Source: 4572-123 sp002084545 (GTDB lineage: Bacteria > Desulfobacterota > Desulfobacteria > Desulfobacterales > 4572-123). From it: a stretch of 47,417 nucleotides of DNA. How positions within the stretch are numbered: position 1 is the stretch's first letter; the number at the start of each line of letters is the position of its first letter. The stretch spans positions 1-47,417 of the forward strand of contig JAOZSJ010000015.1 in assembly GCA_029939715.1 (NCBI GenBank), given 5' to 3'. The position numbers and the translations under genes are program-made. Positions 1-8,305 of the stretch are shown here, in pieces. The notes under the pieces are model-generated. The model saw only the letters and a list, made by a program, of their open reading frames with translations. It did not search any database and was not told the origin of the DNA.

Positions 1-858
1 TTGTTGGATGTCTTTCTCTTCTCTTTGTTTTAGAGATATTCCTTTTGAATCCTTCCATGCCGTTAGTCCGTTTGCCTGTCCTCCATGAATCACTGCCGCT
101 GCTGCACTTGGACTTGAAAATTCATAATCTGATACAAAAACCAGTCGATCATCTTTTTTTTCAACGATGTTCTCTGAAACCAGAGTCTTTCTTAAATTGG
201 CGGCGTATTTATATTTTTGTGTTGATGGTCTTTCATCTAAAACAGCTTCTGAGCTTTTCATAACCACAAAACCACTATCCGTTAGCCGACCTGTTGCTTT
301 AAGATTTTTGATTTCACAATAAAGTAAATTAGATTTTTTCCTGCTTGCTTCATATTTAACAACCGGCTTCAAAAATTCTTGCCCTAGAATCGGGAGCAGC
401 TGCTCCATTTTAAAAAGAAAAATGTCCATATCGGCAGCATCTGACTCGGGAAGATGTGAGCCACTTGACTGAGCATTTTCAAGTTCGTAACGACCTACGG
501 ATCTTGCCATTTCAATAAGTTTTCCTTCAAGATATTTAATATGTGCTTTGGTCAGGTTTTCATCTTTACTGACAAAAAAGACAATGGTTTTCCAAAAGTC
601 TTTGGACATATGCCCTTTAATTCGATTCTTTATGACTTCTGCTTCTCCGATGTAAACCTTGTTGCGACCAGTTTCCGGATTTACGCCTGTCAAAAAATAA
701 ACCCCAGGTTTATTAGCTTCTTCTCGTTTTAGTATGTCTTCAATCTGAGAGCGAGGTCCAGCCACTGCTTTTCCTGTCCAATTTGACAATTCAGCAGTTC
801 TGACAGAGGATGGGCTGCCTTGCACCAGAAATATTTTTACAGTAGCTGTATCTTTCAT
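1..858 (-). CDS. GIY-YIG nuclease family protein with DUF4357 (3' end outside window)
   Basis: The minus-strand frame opens at the ATG at 858 and runs 286 codons to the window edge with no stop, so the C-terminus is missing. Residues about 40-85 carry the GIY-YIG signature in the diverged form G-V-Y ... K-V-Y-I-G, followed by R-I-K-G-H. The C-terminal part (about 230-275) contains S-P-S-A-A-A-A-V followed by G-x-x-N-G-L-T-A-W-K, the pattern of DUF4357. Proteins with this architecture are annotated as GIY-YIG nuclease family members; their biological role (DNA repair, restriction or other) is not settled. No strong Shine-Dalgarno is visible before the ATG. It is transcribed away from glnS's 3' end, with a 24-bp palindrome between them. 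Confidence 0.82.
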   Translation of the reverse strand, partial: MKDTATVKIFLVQGSPSSVRTAELSNWTGKAVAGPRSQIEDILKREEANKPGVYFLTGVNPETGRNKVYIGEAEVIKNRIKGHMSKDFWKTIVFFVSKDENLTKAHIKYLEGKLIEMARSVGRYELENAQSSGSHLPESDAADMDIFLFKMEQLLPILGQEFLKPVVKYEASRKKSNLLYCEIKNLKATGRLTDSGFVVMKSSEAVLDERPSTQKYKYAANLRKTLVSENIVEKKDDRLVFVSDYEFSSPSAAAAVIHGGQANGLTAWKDSKGISLKQREEKDIQQ

Positions 859-928
859 TTTTTTCTCATCCAACCATTGATTGTCAGGCCAATTTACCCT
901 GCTAATATGATATTACGAACGTTTTCAG

Positions 929-952
929 GTAAAATTACCATGGTAATTTTAC
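929..952. repeat. Perfect 24-bp palindrome upstream of the GIY-YIG gene
   Basis: Twelve bases on each side of the centre at 940/941 are exact reverse complements (half-site GTAAAATTACCA). It lies about 70 bp upstream of the GIY-YIG start and about 100 bp beyond the glnS stop. It could be an operator for a dimeric regulator, or an AT-rich hairpin ending glnS transcription. It lacks a following T-run in the glnS direction, so an operator reads slightly better. This is inference from position and symmetry. Confidence 0.5.
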
Positions 953-1048
953 AGTTTTTATAAACCGCTAAAATAAGGCAATCGTGCTGTTCCGGCTCTT
1001 CCAGCCTTCAGTCTAACCATCCGCAGCATGGCTGTATAAGTAGTTACG

Positions 1049-2779
1049 TTATTTTCTCTTTTTCTGCTCTTTCTTATCTCCTTGGGCCTTCTGGGCTTTT
1101 TGAATCTTGGCCCATGTATCCCGCAGGGTCACGGTGCGGTTGAAAATCATGGCTTCAGGAGTTGAGTCTTTGGAATCGACACAGAAATAACCCAATCGCT
1201 CGAACTGGAAAGTACTGCCGGGCAAGGCATCAGCCAGGCTGGGTTCCACATAGGCGGTGGTTGTTTCCAGAGATTCGGGATTCAGAAACGTTTTGAAGTC
1301 TTCTCCCTCCTGCACATCATTGGGGTTTTCCCGGGTAAACAACTGACTGTATAACCGCACCGATGCCTTGAGTGCATGGTCTGCCGAAACCCAGTGCAGG
1401 GTTGCCTTGACCTTGCGGCCGTCCGGCGCGTCACCGCCGCGGGTGGCAGGATCATAGGTGCAGTGCAGTTCGATGATTTCGCCGGTTTTTTCATCCTTGA
1501 TCACATCCACGCATTTTATAAAATAGGCATAGCGAAGCCGGACCTCCCGGCCCGGTGCCAGACGGAAAAACTTTTTCGGTGGATCTTCCATGAAGTCATC
1601 TTTTTCAATATACAGGATTTTTGAAAACGGCACCTTGCGGCTTCCCATGGCGGGGTCGCCCGGATTGTTGACGGCATCGAGTTCATCCGTGGAATTTTCG
1701 GGATAGTTGGTAATAACCACTTTAAGGGGCCGAATAACTCCCATTACCCTGGGTGCGTGTTCGTTCAAGTCTTCCCGCACGCAGTACTCAAGCAGGGCCA
1801 TATCCACCATGGAGTCGCGTCTGGCTACGCCTATCCGTTCACAGAAGCTGCGGATGGCGCCGGGGGTGTATCCCCGCCGCCGCAAACCTGACAGAGTCGG
1901 CATGCGAGGGTCGTCCCACCCGGTGACATGGCCCTCGTTGACCAGTTCCACCAGTTTGCGCTTGCTGAGCACGGTATAGGTCAGATTAAGTCTGGCAAAT
2001 TCAATCTGCCGGGGGTGACACTCAACCTCGAGCTGATCCAGAATCCAGTCATACAACTCCCGATTGTTTTCAAACTCCAGGGTACAAAGGGAATGTGTAA
2101 TGCCTTCGATGGAATCCGAGAGCCCATGTGCAAAATCATACATGGGGTAGATGCACCATTTGCTGCCGGTGCGATGATGATCGGCCTTACGGATCCGATA
2201 CAAGGTGGGATCACGCATGAGGAAATTAGGAGAGGCCATGTCTATTTTGGCCCTCAAAACACGGGAACCCTCTTCAAACTCACCGGCCTTCATGCGTTCA
2301 AACAGATCCATGTTTTCCGCTGCCGACCGGTTTCTATAGGGGCTGTTTTTGCCGGCTTCGGTAAGGCTGCCCCTGAATGTTTTAACCTCTTCAGGGCTCA
2401 GATCGCAGACATAGGCCTTGCCGATTTTGATAAGCCGGCGGGCATATTCATACAGTTGTTCAAAATAATCAGACGCAAAAAAAAGGCGGTTGTCCCAGTC
2501 AAAACCAAGCCAGCGGACGTCTTTCTTAATCGAATCGACATATTCCACCTCTTCCTTGCCGGGGTTGGTATCATCAAAACGCAGGTTGCAGGTGGCGCCG
2601 GAATGTTCGGCGGCAATACCGAAATTCAGGCAGATCGATTTGGCATGGCCGATGTGCAGATACCCGTTGGGCTCCGGTGGAAAACGGGTCGCTACTTTTC
2701 CGTTGTTTTTATTTGCTGCAAGATCTTCGGATATAATATTCCGGATAAAGTCGACCGGGGTTGAATCAGGTGAAGCCAT
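1049..2779 (-). CDS. glnS: Glutaminyl-tRNA synthetase
   Basis: This 576-residue class I aminoacyl-tRNA synthetase charges tRNA-Gln with glutamine in the cytoplasm. The HIGH motif is at residues 42-45 inside P-P-E-P-N-G-Y-L-H-I-G-H, typical of the GlxRS group, and a KMSKS-type loop L-S-K-R-K-L lies near residue 270. The second half matches the GlnRS beta-barrel anticodon-binding region, including R-L-G-Y-F-C-V-D near the C-terminus. Length is close to the usual 550-570. The tail is lysine-rich. The start ATG is preceded by AAGAGGAA on the minus strand. An overlapping 278-codon open frame on the other strand is only a shadow. Confidence 0.97.
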   Translation of the reverse strand: MASPDSTPVDFIRNIISEDLAANKNNGKVATRFPPEPNGYLHIGHAKSICLNFGIAAEHSGATCNLRFDDTNPGKEEVEYVDSIKKDVRWLGFDWDNRLFFASDYFEQLYEYARRLIKIGKAYVCDLSPEEVKTFRGSLTEAGKNSPYRNRSAAENMDLFERMKAGEFEEGSRVLRAKIDMASPNFLMRDPTLYRIRKADHHRTGSKWCIYPMYDFAHGLSDSIEGITHSLCTLEFENNRELYDWILDQLEVECHPRQIEFARLNLTYTVLSKRKLVELVNEGHVTGWDDPRMPTLSGLRRRGYTPGAIRSFCERIGVARRDSMVDMALLEYCVREDLNEHAPRVMGVIRPLKVVITNYPENSTDELDAVNNPGDPAMGSRKVPFSKILYIEKDDFMEDPPKKFFRLAPGREVRLRYAYFIKCVDVIKDEKTGEIIELHCTYDPATRGGDAPDGRKVKATLHWVSADHALKASVRLYSQLFTRENPNDVQEGEDFKTFLNPESLETTTAYVEPSLADALPGSTFQFERLGYFCVDSKDSTPEAMIFNRTVTLRDTWAKIQKAQKAQGDKKEQKKRK

Positions 2780-2910
2780 TGGTTTTGAGTTCCTCTTTTA
2801 AAACTTGATGTATAAAATTAATTTTAGTTGATAATATGCTATTAACATTACTAAATTTTAACGAGCATGATTTATTTTTGTGTTCTCGAACGTACATGAA
2901 ATCCTGCAAG

Positions 2911-3345
2911 TTAAAAAGCGCCAAGCTGACACTTGCACAGTTTGATTTCAAGGGTTTCGCATGCTGCTGAAACGGTCATTTTTTTCAGATTCAGTTGTTT
3001 GGCGATCTGCCAGCATGAGAGGCAGGAAAGGCGGTTATTTTTCATATTTTCATGGATTGCTTTTTTCAGCTCCGAAGAGACCTCCTCAGCCGGTTTGACA
3101 ATCTTTGTTTTTGGGCTATAGCCGAAAAGACCAAGCTGGCATCTGATGATCCTGTATTCCAGAAGGTCAATTGCGGTTCCAACTTCGATGGGAACGATAT
3201 CCAGGTCACCGGCTATTTTATGGGCCACTGCGCAACCGATTTTTTTATCTGAAGCCCACAGCTTTATCGCTTCGGCAACTTTTGGGTCTATTTTTGTATC
3301 TTTTGAATGTTTTGCGGCATAATGCCCGGCATCTTCATGGGTCAT
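2911..3345 (-). CDS. Hypothetical protein with two helix-turn-helix-like repeats ending in C-x-LG-x-F
   Basis: 144 residues, not recognised as a named family. The sequence is an internal duplication. Residues about 22-77 and 92-144 each contain a helical stretch, a cysteine in I-G-C or C-L-S-C, a predicted helix-turn-helix (A-H-K-I-A-G-D-L-D-I and C-W-Q-I-A-K-Q-L-N-L), a second helix, and the closing motif R-C-Q-L-G-L-F or K-C-Q-L-G-A-F. The repeat looks like a winged-helix half with a conserved cysteine, so DNA binding or metal/redox sensing is possible but unproven. The start is supported by AAAGGAAA nine bases upstream. It precedes glnS by about 130 bp on the same strand. Confidence 0.75.
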   Translation of the reverse strand: MTHEDAGHYAAKHSKDTKIDPKVAEAIKLWASDKKIGCAVAHKIAGDLDIVPIEVGTAIDLLEYRIIRCQLGLFGYSPKTKIVKPAEEVSSELKKAIHENMKNNRLSCLSCWQIAKQLNLKKMTVSAACETLEIKLCKCQLGAF

Positions 3346-3391
3346 TTGTTTTTCCTTTCAATTTTGGCTGTTAAGTTGTTCGTTTTTTATC

Positions 3392-4021
3392 TTATAACTC
3401 TTTTGCCAGGTGTTTGTAAATATCCTGTATGATTAAACCGGATATTTTAGACATGGCCCGGCTCATGGCATCCGCCAGGGCAACAGGTGATTTGCTGCTG
3501 CACGTTTCCGAGACATGATATTGCTTTTGCATCAGTATGCTTTTACTTATATCCGATTCATTTTTATTGATCAATGTGACAGCGACTGTCAGTATTGCCT
3601 GGCGGGAATTTGTTTCGTCTTTTTCATAAAACTCGTCAAGTACGCCCTGCAGAACATGGGAGTAGTGAGCCGGGATACCCTGCATAAATACGGCATTACA
3701 TAGTCCGGCCGCCCGGAAATCGCGGATCAGAGAAGAGGTGATCATATCACCCGGGTTGGAACGCCATTTATGGTAGTTGTAGGCATTTCTGATAAATTTA
3801 TTTTCACTGTAGATAATGTTTGTGGAGTTATACAAAGGCGCCACCTGAAAACGTTCCATGCGCAGTATGCATGGAAGTTTTCCCGGCAGATTTATCACGG
3901 GTGGTTCATATTCCAGAATATAATAATCGATTCTGGGCAGTGGAGTCTGCGTTGTCAGGCATCCGCAGAGCAGAATGCCCGCCAGAAAAATAATAATAAA
4001 AAATTTAAAAGGGCGCTTCAT
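3392..4021 (-). CDS. Mla-type ABC transporter auxiliary lipoprotein (PqiC-like)
   Basis: Outer-membrane or periplasmic lipoprotein of the ABC-type transport auxiliary family, which usually closes operons of the MlaE-MlaF-MlaD type. The signal peptide runs M-K-R-P ... L-A-G-I-L-L-C-G-C, with the lipidated cysteine at residue 21. The mature start contains R-I-D-Y-Y-I-L-E-Y, typical of the family. The open frame extends to an ATG at 4033, but GGAG lies six bases before the ATG at 4021, so that start is preferred (209 residues). It follows the MCE-domain gene by about 65 bp on the same strand and is the last member of the operon. Confidence 0.85.
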   Translation of the reverse strand: MKRPFKFFIIIFLAGILLCGCLTTQTPLPRIDYYILEYEPPVINLPGKLPCILRMERFQVAPLYNSTNIIYSENKFIRNAYNYHKWRSNPGDMITSSLIRDFRAAGLCNAVFMQGIPAHYSHVLQGVLDEFYEKDETNSRQAILTVAVTLINKNESDISKSILMQKQYHVSETCSSKSPVALADAMSRAMSKISGLIIQDIYKHLAKEL

Positions 4022-4087
4022 GGGTTGCTCCATGTTTACATACCAGAGGTTAGGGGCTTAACTTATTTTACCATCAGCACCGTCGGA

Positions 4088-5101
4088 TTATGGTTTTTTC
4101 CGGTCAGCAGATTCAATAGCGCGCGGCAGTGGCGGCTGTCCGAAAATAAGCTGGGAAGGCTGATTTGCCAGAACATCGATCAGATGATTCAAGTTTTCCG
4201 CGGCGCTTTCGATATTATATAGCGTCACCAGCAGATGCTGATGAAGACTGGAGACCGTCGTGTCGGTATTGTCGATCAGGCCTGAACCCTTTTCCAGAAG
4301 AGCGGCCGTACCCTGCATGGACAGATTGAACTTTACAAGGGCGTCGGCAAGTTCCTTTCTATTGTCCTGGATCACATCATCGATAGTGCTGAAAGTTCCG
4401 TTGATCCGTTTGACAGTTTTCCGGCTGTCCAGCACAAGTGTATGAATTGCTCCGCCTGTTTTTTTTGTATCCAGTACAAATGCTTCCACCGATTCGGCTG
4501 TTTTTCCTATTTTATTCAGGGCCTCGCTGATATCGGCCGACAACTCGTCGATGCGGGCAGTTTGGGCTGTTGCGTTCAGAATATCGATGGTTGTTTTGAG
4601 CCGGTGCGAGATTCCCTTTACATCCAGTGCTTTAATTTGAGAAAAAACAGAATCAAGGCCCTGGAGCAGTTGTTTGATTTCCGAAGGCCTGGTCTTGATA
4701 ACGGTATATGGCGGTGTAAAATTCAGGGCCGGAGACAAATCGGGGGTATCAGTATTTTTATGCTCCAGTTCGATAAACATGATGCCGGTAATTCCCACTG
4801 ATTTGAGCTGGGCAACGATATTTTCAACAGGCTCCAGTTTATTTTCGATTTTCAGCCGGGTTTCGATCAGGTTCGTGTTTGGAGCCACCTGTATTTTTTG
4901 CACGCGGCCGATGGTGACACCGCGGTACTTCACCGGCGAATCCTTGTCCAGTCCCTGCACGGATTCATCGAAATAAGCGACGTACAGGTGTCCTTTTTCA
5001 AAATAGCTGGACATGCCCAGCCATATAACCCCCACAATGGCAAAGATGAACCCGACAGCGACAAATATGCCCACGGCCAGGTTTGTTTTAATGGACGCCA
5101 T
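4088..5101 (-). CDS. MlaD-family protein (MCE domain, lipid transport)
   Basis: Membrane-anchored periplasmic substrate-binding subunit of an Mla-type phospholipid transporter. An N-terminal transmembrane helix (about residues 8-28) is followed by the MCE domain: G-L-S-x-x-Y-F-E-K-G, then V-K-Y-R-G-V-T-I-G-R-V, and a hydrophobic region ending G-I-T-G-I-M-F-I-E-L. The last 180 residues are long helices rich in alanine, leucine and threonine, as in MCE proteins that form elongated oligomers. At 337 residues it is longer than E. coli MlaD. Its start overlaps the ATPase stop by 14 bases, indicating translational coupling. Confidence 0.92.
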   Translation of the reverse strand: MASIKTNLAVGIFVAVGFIFAIVGVIWLGMSSYFEKGHLYVAYFDESVQGLDKDSPVKYRGVTIGRVQKIQVAPNTNLIETRLKIENKLEPVENIVAQLKSVGITGIMFIELEHKNTDTPDLSPALNFTPPYTVIKTRPSEIKQLLQGLDSVFSQIKALDVKGISHRLKTTIDILNATAQTARIDELSADISEALNKIGKTAESVEAFVLDTKKTGGAIHTLVLDSRKTVKRINGTFSTIDDVIQDNRKELADALVKFNLSMQGTAALLEKGSGLIDNTDTTVSSLHQHLLVTLYNIESAAENLNHLIDVLANQPSQLIFGQPPLPRAIESADRKKP

Positions 5102-5882
5102 GGATGTCTTCCTTCCGTATTAGCTGGCCGGGCCTGGGCCTGCGGTTGAAGAACCGGCTGACCATCGGATTTTTACTTTGGGTTTTAAGTGCGGCGGGGT
5201 CTCCATCGGCAATGATCCCCCGGGTGTTTTTGTCGAGCATGATCACTCTCTTTGCGACGTTGAAGATACTTTCCAGTTCATGTGTTACAATTACCATGGT
5301 TGTACCAGTAGTGCGGTTGATATGCAAGATCAGTTCATCGATCTCGGCCGAGGTTACAGGATCAAGCCCGGCTGAAGGTTCATCCAGAAAAAGAATTTTA
5401 GGGGTAAGGGCCAGGGCTCTTGCCAGGCCTGCTCTTTTTTTCATGCCGCCGCTGATCTCCGAAGGCAGATGGTTTTCATAACCGGCAAGATCGACCATGG
5501 CAAGTTTCATTTTGACCAGATCTGATATTGTATCCTTTGGCAGGTTGGAGTGTTCAGCTATCGGGAGGGCTACGTTCTCACCGATGGTCATGGAACCGAT
5601 GAGGGCACTGCCTTGAAAAAGCACCCCTATTTTTCGTAATATAGCACCGAATTTTGATTCGGAACAGGTCGTGATATCTTGACCGTCAATTATGATTTTG
5701 CCTGAAAACGCTTTTTCAAGACCGATCATATGCCTGAGCAGGGTGCTTTTGCCGCATCCACTGCCGCCCAGGATACCAAGAATTTCACCTTTGAATATAT
5801 CAAAGCTTACATTGTCGAGTATAATATCATCCTTGTATCCAGCACAAAGGTTTTTTATTTGAATCAGGGCCGTTTTTTTCAT
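5088..5882 (-). CDS. MlaF-like ABC transporter ATP-binding protein
   Basis: 264-residue ABC ATPase that should energise the lipid transporter from the cytoplasmic side. Walker A is G-G-S-G-C-G-K-S-T. The Q-loop region is V-L-F-Q-G-S-A-L, and the signature is S-G-G-M-K-K-R-A-G-L-A-R-A, the MlaF form in which Q is replaced by K. Walker B is I-L-F-L-D-E-P, followed by S-A-G-L-D-P and a switch histidine in V-T-H-E. The gene begins ten bases after the permease stop and overlaps the MlaD-like gene. Confidence 0.95.
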   Translation of the reverse strand: MKKTALIQIKNLCAGYKDDIILDNVSFDIFKGEILGILGGSGCGKSTLLRHMIGLEKAFSGKIIIDGQDITTCSESKFGAILRKIGVLFQGSALIGSMTIGENVALPIAEHSNLPKDTISDLVKMKLAMVDLAGYENHLPSEISGGMKKRAGLARALALTPKILFLDEPSAGLDPVTSAEIDELILHINRTTGTTMVIVTHELESIFNVAKRVIMLDKNTRGIIADGDPAALKTQSKNPMVSRFFNRRPRPGQLIRKEDIHGVH

Positions 5883-5892
5883 GATCGGCGGA

Positions 5893-7038
5893 TCACCCCC
5901 AGTAACTTCGGATAACAGCGAATATCGAGTCGAACAGAATAATCAAAAAAATACTGGTAACAACCGCCGATGTGGCTGCATTACCAACCGCGGCAGCACC
6001 GCCGCGGGCCTGAAATCCACGCAGACATCCTACCCATGCAATCAGAACGGCAAAGACCAGACTTTTTGCCATCCCCCATATCACTTCAAACACCGTCAGT
6101 GTATCAATGGTCATGGCCATATATGATCCCGGGGTCAGATCCAGCATCAATATGGCGATGGTAAGGCCCCCTGCAATCGCAAAAAGATTGGAAAAAACAG
6201 TCAGCAGGGGCAGCGTGACTGCCAGAGCCAGCATCCTTGGAACCGCGAGAAAAACCGTCGGGTTGAATCCCATGGTAAACAGGGCATCGATCTCTTCGGA
6301 AATTCGCATGGTGCCGATTTCGGCTGCAAAGGCGGAACCGGACCGGCCGGCGACAATAATAGCCGTCATGATCGGCCCCAGTTCAGATACCATGGCCATG
6401 GCTACCAGTGAGGCTACATAAACATTTGCTCCGAACTGAGATAATTGCAGAGAAGACATGAACGCCATGATCAATCCCAGTAGAAAACTGATCAGGGCCA
6501 CTATGGGCAGAGCGTCTACACCGGTTCTGGCCATATGGACGATGGTATCATTTATTCGCAGTGCCCGGGGGTGAACCAGAATATGCCCCAGGGAAAGAAC
6601 CATGGATCCGATAAAAGAGATCATGATTTTTAGATTGTATGCCTGCGCTATGGAGCCTTCTCCAAGTCTTACCAGGGGGCCGTCGGATTTTTTTTGGGGG
6701 GTTTGAGAGGATTTTACATGCGTATCAAAATTAACCAGTGCCAGGATCCGTCCCGGTTTTTCACTGATATTGGTTATATTGAAGGGCAGGCCCCTGTTTT
6801 TCATTTTGTGTTTAATTTCAAATAGAACCAGGGCCCCGTATTCATCCAGTTGCGATACATCGGCAAGATCCAGTGTCAGGGAAACCAGGGAAGATGCATA
6901 AACAAAACGCGACAATTGTTTTAAAATCTGGGCAGCATTGTCAATATTCAGACTTTTATGCAGATATATCACGGTGTTATTTGGATTCCTGCTGGAAATA
7001 CTGAAGAATTCGGAATCAAATTTTCCGGTCTGTGGCAT
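5893..7038 (-). CDS. MlaE-family permease with N-terminal STAS domain
   Basis: Inner-membrane permease of the Mla-type transporter, 381 residues. The first 115 residues form a soluble STAS-like domain (V-S-L-T-L-D-L-A-D-V-S-Q-L-D-E-Y-G-A-L), so this is a fusion of what is separate MlaB in E. coli. The rest is the MlaE fold with several membrane helices and family motifs I-A-G-R-S-G-S-A-F-A-A-E-I-G-T-M and E-E-I-D-A-L. It begins the operon with MlaF-, MlaD- and lipoprotein-like genes; the small cysteine protein lies about 100 bp upstream. Maintenance of outer-membrane lipid asymmetry is the family role; transport direction cannot be read here. Confidence 0.93.
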   Translation of the reverse strand: MPQTGKFDSEFFSISSRNPNNTVIYLHKSLNIDNAAQILKQLSRFVYASSLVSLTLDLADVSQLDEYGALVLFEIKHKMKNRGLPFNITNISEKPGRILALVNFDTHVKSSQTPQKKSDGPLVRLGEGSIAQAYNLKIMISFIGSMVLSLGHILVHPRALRINDTIVHMARTGVDALPIVALISFLLGLIMAFMSSLQLSQFGANVYVASLVAMAMVSELGPIMTAIIVAGRSGSAFAAEIGTMRISEEIDALFTMGFNPTVFLAVPRMLALAVTLPLLTVFSNLFAIAGGLTIAILMLDLTPGSYMAMTIDTLTVFEVIWGMAKSLVFAVLIAWVGCLRGFQARGGAAAVGNAATSAVVTSIFLIILFDSIFAVIRSYWG

Positions 7039-7140
7039 CTCTTACCCTGAATGTAAAACGCTTATAAAATGACGATTGCCGACAAGAATACTATCTTTGA
7101 ATCCCAATGAATCCGCGTACGGAATTATCCGTGTTGCAGA

Positions 7141-7320
7141 TCAGGCGGATTGACGGCTTTTAACCGATGATATGGTTCCGGCAAGAACGGTGTGAATTTT
7201 GTCCAGAATAATACATTTTGAGATGCATTTCGGAAACTCATCCCTTTTTTTACAGTCCCTGCAGGGGCTTTTTACAAGGTAGCCGATTTCAAAGTCGAAT
7301 TTGTGTTTATATACCGTCAT
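7141..7320 (-). CDS. Small four-cysteine protein, 59 residues, unknown function
   Basis: A complete short frame from ATG at 7320 to TGA at 7141. Cysteines fall at residues 20, 23, 32 and 36 in the spacing C-x2-C-x8-C-x3-C (S-P-C-R-D-C-K-K then P-K-C-I-S-K-C-I-I-L-D). This looks like a small zinc- or iron-sulfur-binding fold, with an N-terminal strand F-D-F-E-I-G-Y-L-V. No named family is assigned. No strong Shine-Dalgarno is visible. It lies about 100 bp upstream of the permease on the same strand and could be the first gene of that transcript. The regular cysteine pattern and uninterrupted frame support it as real. Confidence 0.65.
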   Translation of the reverse strand: MTVYKHKFDFEIGYLVKSPCRDCKKRDEFPKCISKCIILDKIHTVLAGTISSVKSRQSA

Positions 7321-7640
7321 TGTTTTGAAATTTAACCTGTCAAATCGTATTGATAGGCGTTATTGGTGTCTGGGGGTATTTCTTTCGCCCCATTGAATAT
7401 GGATAGATAGCACTTTAACGGTCGATAAATCAATCTTAATTCAAAAGATCCGAAAAATTTCGTGCTATCAAAATATGGAGACTAAATAGGCTTGATAAGA
7501 TGCGGCAGATAACGATCTTCCAATTGAAAATACCGGACTGCATAAGAGCATGCCCTAATGCCGGAAAAGCGGTCATTCCATATCCATACGCCTTCCCATC
7601 TGCGCATGCTTTGTGCAAAGCGTTTACTTTTCGATGAGGG
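7321..7640. other. Gene-free stretch between the Mla-side operon and the T6SS locus
   Basis: 320 bp with no convincing gene. It contains a short hairpin (TGGGG/CCCCA arms at 7371-7375 and 7388-7392, 12-base loop) upstream of the four-cysteine gene. A GCTTT/AAAGC hairpin lies just downstream of the tssJ-like gene stop, near 7613-7626, but without a T-run. No clear Rho-independent terminator and no good -35/-10 pair could be assigned. A 60-codon frame on the minus strand here has no features of a protein. Confidence 0.5.
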
Positions 7641-8207
7641 CTAATTCATTATTTGTTTGGGTCCCAGGTTCAGTATGATGTTCATCACGGCTGGAATCTG
7701 AAACTTTTTTTTCATGATCAGGCCTTTTTTATACTCCCTTACCGGAACTTTGTAGAAACGGATCATCCGTTGTTTTTCAAGGAGATAATATCCGGCCACG
7801 ATGGCCACGTATTGGGTCCCTTCGGCCCGGTCGAGCGAAAAATCAAGAGTCTGGCCAGGATTGACGATAAGGCGTCTGACGCTGGTTACGCTGCTGTCGA
7901 AACGGTTACATTCCATCAGTTTGTACAGGCCTTTATGATTGTCGGCGATGCGGTTGAATCTATTCCAGTCCTTTAGCTGGTAGACGCACAGCGACAGCGT
8001 ATGAGGGATATCCTCATCCAGGTTTAACAGGTCGTCGGCTGTGATGGTAAAATTGATTGCTGCCTTTTCAAATTTCCAGTCTGTGGCGGTAACATTGCTC
8101 GCTGCTTTTTCAAATTTCAAGCCCAGCAGCGGCAGGGTTTTGGAGGAACATGCACAAATCAGCAAACCCAGCAGCAGAAGACAAATGGGTAACGGATATT
8201 TTCTCAT
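7641..8207 (-). CDS. tssJ: T6SS outer-membrane lipoprotein TssJ, second copy
   Basis: 188-residue lipoprotein of the TssJ/VasD/Lip family, which anchors the T6SS membrane complex to the outer membrane by binding TssM. The signal peptide ends in L-L-I-C-A-C, with the lipid cysteine at residue 20. Family features include L-C-V-Y-Q-L-K-D-W-N-R-F, R-L-I-V-N-P-G-Q and Y-V-A-I-V-A-G-Y-Y. It is a close paralogue of the copy at 38017-38541; most of the mature sequence aligns without gaps. Unlike that copy, it has a tandem 14-residue duplication (two K-F-E-K-A-A units) just after the lipobox. It is the last gene of the cargo block. Start supported by AGAGGAA upstream. Confidence 0.93.
   Translation of the reverse strand: MRKYPLPICLLLLGLLICACSSKTLPLLGLKFEKAASNVTATDWKFEKAAINFTITADDLLNLDEDIPHTLSLCVYQLKDWNRFNRIADNHKGLYKLMECNRFDSSVTSVRRLIVNPGQTLDFSLDRAEGTQYVAIVAGYYLLEKQRMIRFYKVPVREYKKGLIMKKKFQIPAVMNIILNLGPKQIMN
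8037..8120 (-). repeat. In-frame tandem duplication inside the second tssJ
   Basis: Two adjacent units of about 42 bp encode L-K-F-E-K-A-A-S-N-V-T-A-T-D and W-K-F-E-K-A-A-I-N-F-T-I-T-A. The bases are still recognisably alike (AAATTTGAAAAAGCAGC against AAATTTGAAAAGGCAGC). The paralogue at 38 kb has a single unit (W-N-F-E-K-A-A). The duplication lengthens the linker between the lipid anchor and the folded domain. Confidence 0.8.
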
Positions 8208-8305
8208 TTTAGTTTTCCTCTTTTGAAACGATTTATGATAAAATATTTTGTAACTGTTCAGAGACTCTTAATGTTCATCATTTAATGAGACTATTGACCA
8301 TATGG

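Noticed and set aside
1928..2764. 278-codon open frame on the plus strand inside glnS
   Set aside because: Antisense shadow of a certain gene, no ribosome site and no recognisable domain.
7436..7618. 60-codon minus-strand frame between the Mla side and the T6SS locus
   Set aside because: No Shine-Dalgarno, no cysteine or domain pattern, and composition like random translation.
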